Shown in pieces: positions 37,034 through 47,145 of a stretch of 64,000 bases of DNA (position 1 is the stretch's first letter; each line of letters starts with the position of its first letter). The position numbers and the translations under genes were made by a program. Source of the DNA: Acanthaster planci (Eukaryota; Echinodermata; Asteroidea; Valvatida; Acanthasteridae); assembly GCF_001949145.1 (NCBI RefSeq), contig NW_019091378.1, positions 673,986 through 737,985 on the forward strand, written 5' to 3'. The notes under the pieces are model-generated. The model saw nothing but the letters and a program-made list of their open reading frames with translations, had not been told where the DNA came from and searched no databases.

Positions 37034-38032
37034 TCAACGACAGAACAACCTCGTCACTGTCTTCTTCAGCATCTGCCGGAACTTCTTGCAGCTGCCGCTG
37101 TAGACGACCGGATTCATGCAGGCCCCGAAGAACAAGATGCCCATGACGATAGACTCGGTGCGCAGCGAGGGTGCTTGGTTGAGCCCGAGGGAGATAAGAT
37201 GCGTGGCCATGTACGGGCTAACCACAATGGAGAAAAAGGAGACCAAAGCCACCGTGGACTTGATGATACTGACCTCCTCGCGGCTGATTCGGACGCAGCC
37301 AGGGGTGGGATCACAGCCCGATTTCAAACTGGACCTCTTACGACCAGGCTCGATCCCGGAAATGGTGGACATCTTCATACGTTTCTTCTGCCTGTGAACA
37401 TACATGCCGATGCTCAGGTAGCAGGTACACATAATCACGTTTGGTAAGAAACCAAAAGTGGCGAAAACAGCGAGCGTGTAAGACTGGCTTTGCAACCAAT
37501 CGATTGAGCACACTGGCTTGGATGGGGACCACGCGTAGCCTCCCCATCCCAACAACGGAGCGGTGGCCATCGGTAATGATGCCATCCAAGGAAACACCAC
37601 GCTCATCAGCTTGTACCTGCGCGTGCTGACAAGCCGGACCCCTTTGATGGTGAGGTACCGGTCCACCGCGACGACGCAGAAAGTCAGGCAGTCCTGAAGG
37701 AGGGAGACTGACTTTAAGAAAGCCACAATGAGGCACATGGCTGGGCCGAAGACCCATTGCCTCAGCAGGACGGTGACCGAGCTACACGGCATGACCAGGC
37801 CGCCAACGATGATGTTACTGACGGCTAGGCTCATTAAGGAATGCCCGGCCGGCATCGAGAATTGTCGGAGGGTGAGGCACACCAGCAAGTTTCCCGTGAC
37901 AGTCCCCACAGCCATAACTGCCACAACTACGGCATACCCGATCCGCACCTTTTGCGGCAGGTTGTCTCCGTCCCGTATAGATTCGACTGTATCTGTAGAG
38001 TTAACTTGGGCTTCTGAGGGTACGCTATCCAT
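37034..38032 (-). CDS. class A (rhodopsin-like) orphan GPCR, intronless
   Basis: Complete 332-aa seven-helix receptor in one exon, from the ATG at 38032 to a TGA at 37034-37036. Family marks: GN in TM1 (N48), C100 at the top of TM3 and C175 in loop 2 for the conserved disulfide, DRY at 124-126, W149 in TM4, P197 and Y205 in TM5, P273 in TM6, and NPVVY at 307-311. Helix 8 is basic (KKFRQMLKK). N11 is a possible glycosylation site. Unusual: position 2.50 is Asn (N73) instead of Asp, and the toggle position 6.48 is Val (V271) instead of Trp. The loop-2 pattern GWGGYAW..VCSIDW recalls opsins, but TM7 has no retinal-binding Lys, so a photopigment is unlikely. A pseudogene paralogue lies 1.3 kb away. 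The ligand cannot be inferred; plasma membrane location is expected. Confidence 0.95.
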   Translation of the reverse strand: MDSVPSEAQVNSTDTVESIRDGDNLPQKVRIGYAVVVAVMAVGTVTGNLLVCLTLRQFSMPAGHSLMSLAVSNIIVGGLVMPCSSVTVLLRQWVFGPAMCLIVAFLKSVSLLQDCLTFCVVAVDRYLTIKGVRLVSTRRYKLMSVVFPWMASLPMATAPLLGWGGYAWSPSKPVCSIDWLQSQSYTLAVFATFGFLPNVIMCTCYLSIGMYVHRQKKRMKMSTISGIEPGRKRSSLKSGCDPTPGCVRISREEVSIIKSTVALVSFFSIVVSPYMATHLISLGLNQAPSLRTESIVMGILFFGACMNPVVYSGSCKKFRQMLKKTVTRLFCR

Positions 38033-39289
38033 CTCCGCTGATCGAGAAAATTTGTGTGGCGCTGTTATAGGCCTAGTATGATGCTAAGGGAAAGGATGCT
38101 GACACAATCACGCCTCGACTGTCAATGAACTGAGGAAAACAAGAGCGAGATGATGATCTGATTTTATACATTCCGTGTGCGATCACTTCTATCTCTCACT
38201 GCGGTTGCGCCAACCTGCCACTATGATTTGCAGACGGCACACTGCAGTTTTAGGACGGTCGTGCATCGAACGGATTTGGCAGTGTTGGTAGACAGCCTAT
38301 GTCACCTGCAGATACATCATCTTACCACAAAACACTACCACGTGTCGCTAAAACCTTACAAGTCAATATAAGAAAAAGGGCGTCAATTACTGGCCTTTCA
38401 CTCGTTCACGACAAGAAGTAAGAAATGTTTCCTTACAGACAGTGTTGAATACGAGTCCGATCCCAAGTCCTAAGTCACCTCGAATACGAGTTTAAGTTTT
38501 AAGTCCTTTTCCTCAAGTCCCACTCTCGATTCACAAATGTTCATGCAGTGTAGGAGCGGATATCGAGGATCAATGCGCGTACAAGTATGTGCATAGTTCC
38601 ATGCACATCTGTTATTTACAATTACAAAGTAATTGTGTCAACAGCTCATTACTTTTTGACAAACCTACTCAGCCTTTGAGGGCAGTTGCATGGTTAGTTA
38701 GTCCGTTAGTTAAATGTTTTCCGTTAATTAAGAATAAATTAAATGTATTTTCAGTTGCTATGATTAAGATTGAGACGTTTACACGTTTAAAAAAGAAATC
38801 TCCAACCAACCCTTTTAGGGGATCCATTGACTTAATCTGGCGTTCTTTTTATTGTTAACGACGCCTGTAAAATGTAATATGATTTCCAGAACACTTTACT
38901 GCTCCTTCATTATCAAAGGAATACCATGAATTCATCACCGGAACTCTGCCTCATCTATTTACATTATATACAATTTGTCGTGTTTAAAGATTTCAATGAC
39001 ATCGTGGTGAGGGTGGGACTTTTACACGTTTAAACGATATGGGAAAGTTTTCTAAACGTTTTTCAAACTGTTTCACTTTTTTATACACTATTCAGTTCTT
39101 TTATCACACACAGGTGTGTGTTGTGCTATGATAAATTGGAGTAAAGTGTACTATGCAAGTAGTCATAAAACTAGACCTTGTTAACGTCATTTCTGGGCCT
39201 TCGTTGTTGTAGGCGTGTGATTGCCAAAAAAACCAAAAACAAAAAAACAAAGACTGATTGTTTTTTGTTTGCTTGGATATCAATACTCC
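38033..39289. other. spacer between the two GPCR loci
   Basis: The left part should hold the GPCR promoter, as the gene is transcribed leftwards; the right part is the 3' flank of the pseudogene. Short blocks of the type AAGTCC..GAATACGAGT recur near 38440-38520. An A-rich, low-complexity run with C interruptions lies at 39230-39252. No other gene was seen. Confidence 0.5.
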
Positions 39290-40319
39290 TCAACAACGAA
39301 GTGGTCTCATTATTGTCTTCTTCAGTGCATTTCTGAACTTTTTGTAGCCCGCGCTGTAGATGAAGGGATTTAGGCAGGCGCCTAAGACGAGCAGAGTTGT
39401 GGTGATTGCCTCGACTAGCAGCGAGAGCTCGCAGTTGCGCTAGAGGGAGATCAGGCGCATGATGATGTACGGAATAGCCACAATGGAAAAGAAGAACACC
39501 ACCACCACCATGGTCTTGAGCACGCCGATCTCCTCCCGGGTGATGTGAATACTGTTGATCTTGGAAGGTGGCGGTGGCCCGGGGTTAGAACGGGTCCTGG
39601 ACAACGCCTGAATGTCCGGGTTTACCCAGGCTGTGAGGGAGCGAACGGCGAAGGCTCTGGACCTTTGCAAGCGTTTCTTCCTCTGGTGAATGTGCAGGGT
39701 GATGCTCAGATAGCAGTAAGACATGAACAGGACCGGGATGAATCCGAACGAGATGAAGCAAAAGATCGTGTACGATGGACTGTACAACCAGTTGACCGAG
39801 CACACTAGCTTGTAGCCTCCCTGTCCCAGCAAGGGAGCGGCCGCCGTCAGCCCCGACCCAAGCTAGGGAAACATCAGGTTCGCCACCTTATGACTGCGCT
39901 CACTGCATGTGCGCCCTGTTTTACCTTGCGGTACCGGTCCACTGCAATGACGCAGAGAGACAGCGCACCAGCGAAGAGCGACACAGTCTTCAAGAAAGCC
40001 ACTATCTTGCACAGGACCGGTTCGAAGATCCATCGCCCCTCCAGGAGGGTGAGTGAGAAACATGGCATGGCCAGGGCGCATACAGCGATGTCAATGACGG
40101 CCAAATTGATGAGGAACCCCCGGCTGGCATCTGGAGTTGGCCCAAAGTGAAGCACACCAGCGCATTTCCCATAACTGCCACCACCGCCATGACTGCAGCA
40201 ATCATGGCATACCCGATTCGCTCCATCGGCATCAAGTTGTCTCCACCAGTTAGGTCTGCTACAGTACCTGATGGACAGGCAGTAGAGTTAACACTTAGGT
40301 CCGAATGCTCAGTAGCCAT
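39290..40319 (-). pseudogene. class A GPCR pseudogene, tandem paralogue of 37034-38032
   Basis: All seven helices can be traced and align with the neighbouring receptor, but the frame is broken. The first part (from ATG 40319) contains GN of TM1 and loses frame in a run of five C on the plus strand (40117-40121). The next frame carries LAVID of TM2, the TM3 Cys and VDRY. A second frameshift follows near 39885-39895. The TM4 Trp codon is now TAG (39863-39865), giving FP-stop-L where the intact copy has FPW. TM5 and TM6 follow (frame 39440-39832), then a TAG at 39440-39442, and finally TM7 with NPFIY and a stop at 39290-39292. The conserved loop-2 Trp is changed (GQGGY). One frameshift in a homopolymer could be a sequencing error, but four lesions make loss of function likely. 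It keeps Asp at 2.50. Confidence 0.9.
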
Positions 40320-42901
40320 TGGGGCGTCTTCGGGGATGGAAACAGGCTCTCTTAGGTTGAGCGCGCTTCATTTGATAGAGCTTTTTTACAGGAAGATTTC
40401 AGATACTGCCGGGAAGATAAATTCGAGAACTTCTAGTGGCGACGGATCAGCACTGACAGTGACAACGCTGAGAGGGACGGTACCGACAGAGCCAGTTCTA
40501 GATTGTTAATGAAAAGTAGAAACAAGCCAGAAAAGTGCACCAAGCAGTGCATGGCGCCGAGAGACTATTCATTGAACGATATAATTAAGAGGTGCCAATC
40601 ACTACATTTCGTGAGCGAGGCGTGCGAAAAGACGCAGAGAACAAGGACTCCAATTCATCAGCCCAAACAATCCGTCCAATTAATGCCACAGGAGGCGAAA
40701 CACAGATCGTTTACAGAGCTCATTAACAGCTATATCGTCCATTAGCCCAAGGACATCCAATGAACATGGTACTCTCTCTTCTGCAGGTCTTTAGTCAGGA
40801 TTCCACAGAAGTGAATACTGCAGAAAACGTGGTAGCGTCTCTGCCAGGCGGAGGTATGGAAGGTAACTCCAGTAGCTTTGATTTTATCAGTGGTTATCTC
40901 TAAAGTATGTGGAACTTGCTGCTGTTAATGATTCTCACGAGTCCAACAGAGGACCCAAGGGCTGCAGTTACCCCATCACCAAAAATTCCACTCACTTCCT
41001 CATCTTTCACAGAATTATGTGGCAGGGCAAAACACTGTGACCATTCATTCTTGTAATTATGTACATGCCTTGACAACTTTCGTATTGCCACCCTTGGAGC
41101 ATCTTTGTGTTCTCAAGGATTACCTGGTACCCCTTGTCTCGACAGTCTTGTCGGTCTGGTTGTTCTGCTGATCAGTGGTTGGCTTTCAGTGTCTGCCTCG
41201 TTGGTGTAGGGAGTTGGGGTTACAGGTAAAGAGTACATTCCATTACACCATATCCTAGCTGATAGGAATCGAAGAGCAGCAAGGGTTCACCAGAAGCAGG
41301 AGTTTGGTTCTGTTTAGAGTTTTCTGGCTTAGTGCCCTCTGTGTCATCAGTTTCATGTTGGTCTAGTCAGGAGGTACTCTAAATGGCCTTGACTAGCTGG
41401 TAACTTGAAGCATTAGCTTTGAGTGTGAGAACATTTTCATCCCCAACCTTAATTGCAAGGGCTTGAACGGTGTATGTCTTCTTCAAGCACAGCAGGTTGT
41501 TGTTACTGACTGTTGAAACTCATCGATCAAAGTACACTATGCATCTTCCACCAGAAATTTGTTGACATACTAGTCTTCTCTTTTGGCACTAGCCAATTTG
41601 AATGGTAAGGTGGACCTCACCGCTACGCTTATGGAGTGAGTCGATGGTGTCGCTGACATATCTGCACAGTTTTGTTATAGTGTTTCTTCTCCTTATCACT
41701 GAGCGCACAGAGTGCCTTACGAGCCCTACCCTCTGGGATCTTCAACATAGGGCCTCTGGGCCTTCGGTTTCTCTTTCAGTTGCGACCACCAACCCCATTG
41801 TAGAAAAACAACAGATGTCACTGTCTGCTATGAGTTTATGAAAATCTCAGAGCTCTGGATTAACTAATTTGGGGAAGCCTGGGTCATGTCAACACCCCCC
41901 CCCCGCCAGAAAAGAGAGCGTCAACAAAAACAATGATTGTAGGAACTATTTCAAATCCCTTCCTCCCTATAGTACATGACTAAAAACCTCCAAATTCAGC
42001 CTCACAGAGGTACCAGAAAGAAATGCTCAATATTCTCCCTAAATGTGGTAATTGATACATACTTCGATGGGTAATTTGGGTAACTTAGTGGCTATAGTCG
42101 TAGCCTGAGAAAACAACTCGCTATGACCTTTAACTTCCAGAAATGTAAAGTTCTATGAACCTAAAAGTTTAATATGTAACAAGCCTGGTGTACCTTTGCC
42201 ATGACATATTTGGCGTCATTAGGAAACAGCAAGCACATGTAGCTACATGCACATTTATCTGTCCTTACACTCAACCATGGGATTGTCATTTAAGTGCACT
42301 ATTCAAAGTACTGGAAATACAATCCAATCACTGTTTAAAAAAAAAACGAGAGAGAGATAGAGAGGGGAAAAAAGAACAAAATAAACCTTCTAATATACAT
42401 GCAGTTTGACCTACCTTAAAGAGCCATGTGATACAAACATTTGACTAAAATCCTTGAAATTGCACCTTTGTCCTACACTTGAACTTATTTTCAATATTTT
42501 TTCTATATCTGTACTTTGGGGCCTTTTTGGTGATGCTATAGTAGAAAGTTTCAAAGCTGTGATGTAATCCAAGGCACTGAACCGCAATGTTACATTGATT
42601 TGTACACCATAAGTTGCTAGGCATTTTAATCCCTGCTATCAAAGATCTCCATTTCCTTGGACAGGTTATTTTTTGTATTTACATGGCAATATGCCAGCAA
42701 GCAACCTTTAGTACTTTAAAAAGCAAACTTTGGTTTCATTTTTTGCATGAGAAAACATGCAAACTGAATAGTGTTTTCTCTGAATGACATCACACTTAAT
42801 AGCACCCTAGCCTATCTGGAAAAGTTTGCTCAAGTTTGAATGTTTCAAAAGATTTCCAACATTTTTCACACACTGAAGTAGAGTTTAAGCATGCACAAAA
42901 A
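40320..42901. other. spacer with possible decayed coding remnant (41010-41829 minus)
   Basis: No intact gene. One minus-strand frame between 41829 and 41010 shows protein-like runs (for example LKKTYTVQALAIKVGDENVL and KPENSKQNQTPASGEPLLLF) separated by about seven stops. The stop density is not far below chance, so this is only a suspicion. A poly-C run lies near 41888 and a purine-rich AGAGAG/GGGAAAA stretch near 42340-42380. Confidence 0.35.
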
Positions 42902-43503
42902 ATTACTCAAAGAAAAACCTCACAGCATTGTTCTTTGAAAGGGGCATGCCACTCAGTCACTGCTGAAAGTTTAGTAAATTGAGATTGCTTCTTAGGAAAT
43001 TTAAAATGTTGGGCCAAAAGAATTCAACCTAATGTCTTACACTTACAGAGAAAAAATGAAAGCTTGTTCACCTCTGTTAAAGAAATCACGTGGAAGATAG
43101 CATGTAGTTCCACTTGTCCATGCTTAAGCCAAGCTTATGCAGCAACACGGGCAAGGTCCAACACTGTGATCAGTTAATGTCTACGACAGTTCGCTCTTGT
43201 TTTTTTTATATCTGTATTAGCAAATACATGTATTTGTGCAAATGTGTTTGTGGGAAATGCCGCTGGAATTGCGACCAGAAGTCCCACATCTTGATTTTAC
43301 AGAGTCAAAATGTTGACCTCAAAATTTGTTCACTTAATAAATCACACAAAAACCTCATATTCTGAGAAAGGAATTGGGTGAATCCCAATGTTGTCAAATG
43401 ATGCTGAAAGTGCAATAGCTATTTATAATTTGTTTCGTTGGAGATGGTAAACTTCTAACAAGGATGGACATTTTCATATTAGCCTACATGTGACTACATG
43501 TAT
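42902..43503. repeat. segmental duplication, copy A
   Basis: Shares long, nearly identical blocks in the same order and orientation with 44104-44560, such as TTGTTCTTTGAAAGGGGCA, TTTAGTAAATTGAGATTGCT and TGCCGCTGGAATTGCGACCA. This copy carries about 145 extra bases (roughly 43086-43231) that the other lacks. No gene lies inside; the overlapping frame 43114-43365 is not conserved in copy B. Confidence 0.85.
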
Positions 43504-44103
43504 ATGTACATGTACAGGCACGATTACCCCTCAACAAGATTAAGGAGATGACAGGCCAATCAGACACATCGCTGTACACCCATGCCAAGCTGCATTTTTT
43601 TTTTTCGTCAGAAGGAAACTGCATTTTTCTGCACTATCAGAAAGAACACTTTCAGAAAAAAAGAGTGCCCACTGTGCATCAAAGGGGAATGGTTGGAAAT
43701 TGTAGTATACATGTATATTGAAAAACTGTATGTTGACCACACAGCCGTAGTTAATTTTGTGTGAAGTATTGCCACTCAATGGTACATGACGTGGGTAGTA
43801 GCAAGGTCCATACTGTATTGTTTAAGGGACAAATGCCACATAACACCGAGTCAGGTCTGAGGCAATGAAGGAAATTGCCTCCACTGCCCCAGGTCTGTGC
43901 CGTAATGCCCTTTACATTCACAGCCAATTTCATTTCTAATACAAGTGCCCCTTGGATGGGAAAAATGCCTTGCCCTTCTAAGAATGACGTATCAGCAATG
44001 ATGAGTGAATGAGAATGGAAACTTTTATTCTTTCACCTTGAAAGTAAATTTTTCAACACTAGGAACTGTATTACATGTATGCTGATTGGAGTGAATAAAA
44101 AAG
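43504..44103. other. spacer between duplication copies
   Basis: No gene recognised. Short opposing frames at 43540-43779 overlap one another. TACATGTA words lie at the left edge (43490-43515). Confidence 0.5.
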
Positions 44104-44560
44104 TGATTCAATGAAAAAACCTCACTGCATTGTTCTTTGAAAGGGGCACGCCACTGTCACTGCTGAAAGTTTAGTAAATTGAGATTGCTTCTTAAGAAAT
44201 TTAAAATGTTGGGCCAAAGGAATTCAACCTAATGTCTTACACTTACAGAGAAAAAATGAAAGCTTGTTTACCTCTGTCAAAGAAACAGAATGTGCGAATG
44301 TGTTTGTGAGAAATGCCGCTGGAATTGCGACCAGAAGTCCAAATGCTTCATTTTCTGGAGTCAAAAACTGACCTCAACATTTGTTCACTTGATAATCACA
44401 CAAAAACCTCATATTCTGAGAAAGTATTTGTGAATCCAAATTTTGTCAAATGATACTGGAAACTGCAATAGGGACAGCTATTTATTATTTGTTGTTTGGA
44501 TATGGTAAACTTCTTACAAGGATGGACATCATATTAGCCTACACTTGTTTATACATGTAG
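44104..44560. repeat. segmental duplication, copy B
   Basis: Second copy of 42902-43503 in direct orientation, offset by about 1.2 kb. It is shorter because the 43086-43231 block is absent. Scattered substitutions and small indels show that the duplication is not very recent. Confidence 0.85.
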
Positions 44561-45200
44561 TAGATTGTTGGTTTTCTCACTGTTTAAAGCCAATCCCCTC
44601 TTCTTTTTGCGTATTAATTCATCCTGTAATGGCCAACTCTTTTTCATACTTTTACCTGATCAGGGTGAGATTTTGCTCACTATTCCTTATGTCCGGCATG
44701 TCCTTGAGTGATATTTATAGCCCCATACTTGTCTCGTAAACATCCTGTACAAATTCTTTGACACACCCAAGCATGAGATGCATACTGACGGTTTCCCTCC
44801 TGTGCAGTTTCCCTCCTGTGCGTGCAAGATAGAGTTGTAAGTCTTCAAACAAAGTGTTTCAATGAGCAGGCCTTTAGCCTGGGGATCACATCAGTCCTCA
44901 TTAGTCATGTTAAATGACATGAACTAAGAAAGAAAAATAGCAACTTGTTTCCTTTCTTCAAGAACATTTTAGAGTTGTAAGTATTCACGCAAGCACTTTG
45001 TTAGAGGTGTTTACCACGGATGTGTGGAGAAGTTGGCCAATTATTTTTTCACAAACAGCCTGCACGAGGACAAAATTACATAATTCTGGACATGGAGAAT
45101 ATGAACAACACAGATTTTTAGCTCCGTCCTCCAGGTTGAAAAGGAGTAAACAGCTGTGTTGTAAAAAAGTTTTCTTCTGCAGGATGAATACAGGCATTTT
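44561..45200. other. intergenic, no gene recognised
   Basis: AT-rich. A short direct duplication (GTTTCCCTCCTGTGC twice) lies near 44791-44821. Opposing frames at 44985-45263 overlap the MITE and have no domain. Confidence 0.45.
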
Positions 45201-45348
45201 ACAATAGTGAGCCTCAAAGAGTTTGCAATGCATTGACCAATCACAGTGCGTGAAGTCTGTCAACCCGATGCATGTTTGGAAAGGGTCAACAGATTTTGCT
45301 CACTGTGATTGGTTAACGCATTGCAAACTCTTGGAGGCACACTATTGT
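45201..45348. mobile_element. CCAAT-palindrome MITE, copy 1
   Basis: Inverted arms of about 48 bases: the left arm runs ACAATAGTGAGCCTCAAAGA, GTTTGCAATGCATTGACC, AATCACAGTG. The right arm is its near-complete reverse complement, ending ACTATTGT at 45348. The central 50 bases contain ATGTTTGGAAAGGGTC. A second copy with the same arms and centre lies at 50938-51087, which shows that this is a dispersed element and not a chance hairpin. The TSD is not evident. Confidence 0.85.
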
Positions 45349-47034
45349 GAATCGCCCGTATTGAAAATCTCTACATTAGTTACAATGTGACAAACAGATC
45401 CAAACTGGGCTAGCCTGAATATTACTAGTATCTTGAAGCAAACTTGAATTCTCAATTCTGATTGGTCAATCCATGGCAACAAACAGTGTGAAATTTAACT
45501 GTGTTGTACGGTCCATGTCAAACCCTATGTAATGCATTGTTCTTACTCCACGCAGTGTGCTGTTTATATGCCAAAAGCAAATTGCGCAACTGCAAAATTT
45601 ACTTTTAATTCAAAGGTGGTGCATTTGTGCACATTGGCCCCTATAACATCTTTACTGTGCATTAAGTTTGATTGAGGATAAATTTGTTATCATGCTCGCG
45701 CTCATGGAACACTTTTCGGCCTTGTGGTATATGAGACACAGACGTGCTACATTATGGAGTTCCACTTGCTCTCATGTGATAACTAATAATGTGGCTTTAT
45801 GGCTGGTTGTACAGTGAAAACAATTGCAGAACTGGTCCATGGCAAAATACATCCACGGAGTCTGACCTTAGGCAAAAAAGCAGTCAGACAAAAAATACAG
45901 TAGTTAGCACAATCCATTTTATTCTGCCATTATCTGCTTTTGATAATGAGCCTAATTAACAAAGTCTTCAGCATGTACAGGAGCAAAAACATTAACAAGA
46001 TTTTGTTTTGGGACTTTAACCTTGACACTTCCCTCTATCATTTTATCAGACCACGTCTTCTGTGGTCTTATAAATAACACCAGGGATTGGAAAATGCCAA
46101 ATGTCAGACCACAATTACATTCTCCGTACAGTACGTAAAATGCACATTATTCTCCAGCAAACTGCAAACTGTAACTAGTACAAACACTCAGTGGGCCTAC
46201 GTATAATGGTGACACAGCACACATGTACATACCTGTTTTATTTTGCCAGCATGTCCATTGTTTATCGCCTGTATTCTGTTGTGTTGGCTAAAAAGACGTG
46301 GGGCCTCAGCATTCTTTGAGTCTCCTCTTGATCATGTCACAGTTCTAAACGAGAAGGCAATTCTATTTTGTAAATACAAATTCACGGCTACCCCTAGAAT
46401 GAACCCCGTAGTTCCACGACAAGGCCTGGAGAGTCAGTCTCGAAAGCCAGGTTGGATGGGGGGACAATGGGGCCATGCATCCCAAACCTGGAGCAAAAAA
46501 ACTTCTTTAACGATAAAAAATGAAAGGCAATGTTTTGCTCTAGACCCATTTCATTTCTCTTTCTTTCCGAAGCATGTCAAATGCCCCCACAGTACCATTA
46601 CCTCTCTGGAAGGCCATGAAGGGTTACTCGAGAAAAGATTTCCGAGAATCTGCCCTTGCTGATCAAATGTAGGACCTTGCTCAAATGTAGAGAGTTCCAA
46701 GGAAATTTTATTTTCGCCTGATGTTTGGATTTTTATTTCAAAGAGCAGAATGACCTACAATGACTTCTGGGAGTCTTGGCACCCCCCAAAAATTAAAAAT
46801 TCTTTGTAGGCCTAGGTCTAATTTGGTTGGCGTACGTGAGTCAAAATAGGCCCGAGTCTGAGAACGATTTATCAAAATTTACCAGTTTTTAAGAGATTCT
46901 CAATGTAGGCCTGAATGTTAATGTGGAATTTTCTTGAGATTTGAAGTGTATCATATTAGAACACAATAGGCTTACTTCTGGAAGCCAACAGGCACTCCCG
47001 TGTGCAAACAGACTTTTGGTTTACAGAAGTAGGC
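45349..47034. other. intergenic, no gene recognised
   Basis: The 139-aa plus-strand frame 46243-46662 begins at a non-ATG codon and has no domain, so I do not call it. A run near 45430-45720 is similar in style to MITE ends (TTGAATTCTCAATTCTGATT) but no second arm was found. Confidence 0.45.
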
Positions 47035-47145
47035 CTAGCCCTGGCCCCACACGTAGGGCTGTAGTGGCTCACTTTTACAAACTGTCTCTGACGTCTTATC
47101 TGTCGCAAAACTACAGCCCTACGTGTGGGGCTAGCCTAGCCCTAG
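47035..47145. mobile_element. 111-bp hairpin element with a perfect 20-bp stem
   Basis: CCCCACACGTAGGGCTGTAG at 47045-47064 is exactly inverted at 47111-47130. CTAGCC/GGCTAG blocks extend the arms outwards. The 46-base loop (TGGCTCACTTTTACAAACTG and on to CTTATCTGTCGC) is shared with the copy at 27460-27537. It is a small non-autonomous repeat family. Confidence 0.8.

Noticed and set aside
37007-38081. Other frames over the GPCR
   Set aside because: Shadows of the receptor gene; no independent features.
46243-46662. 139-codon open frame on the plus strand
   Set aside because: Non-ATG start, no domain, no splice context; probably chance in a less AT-rich patch.
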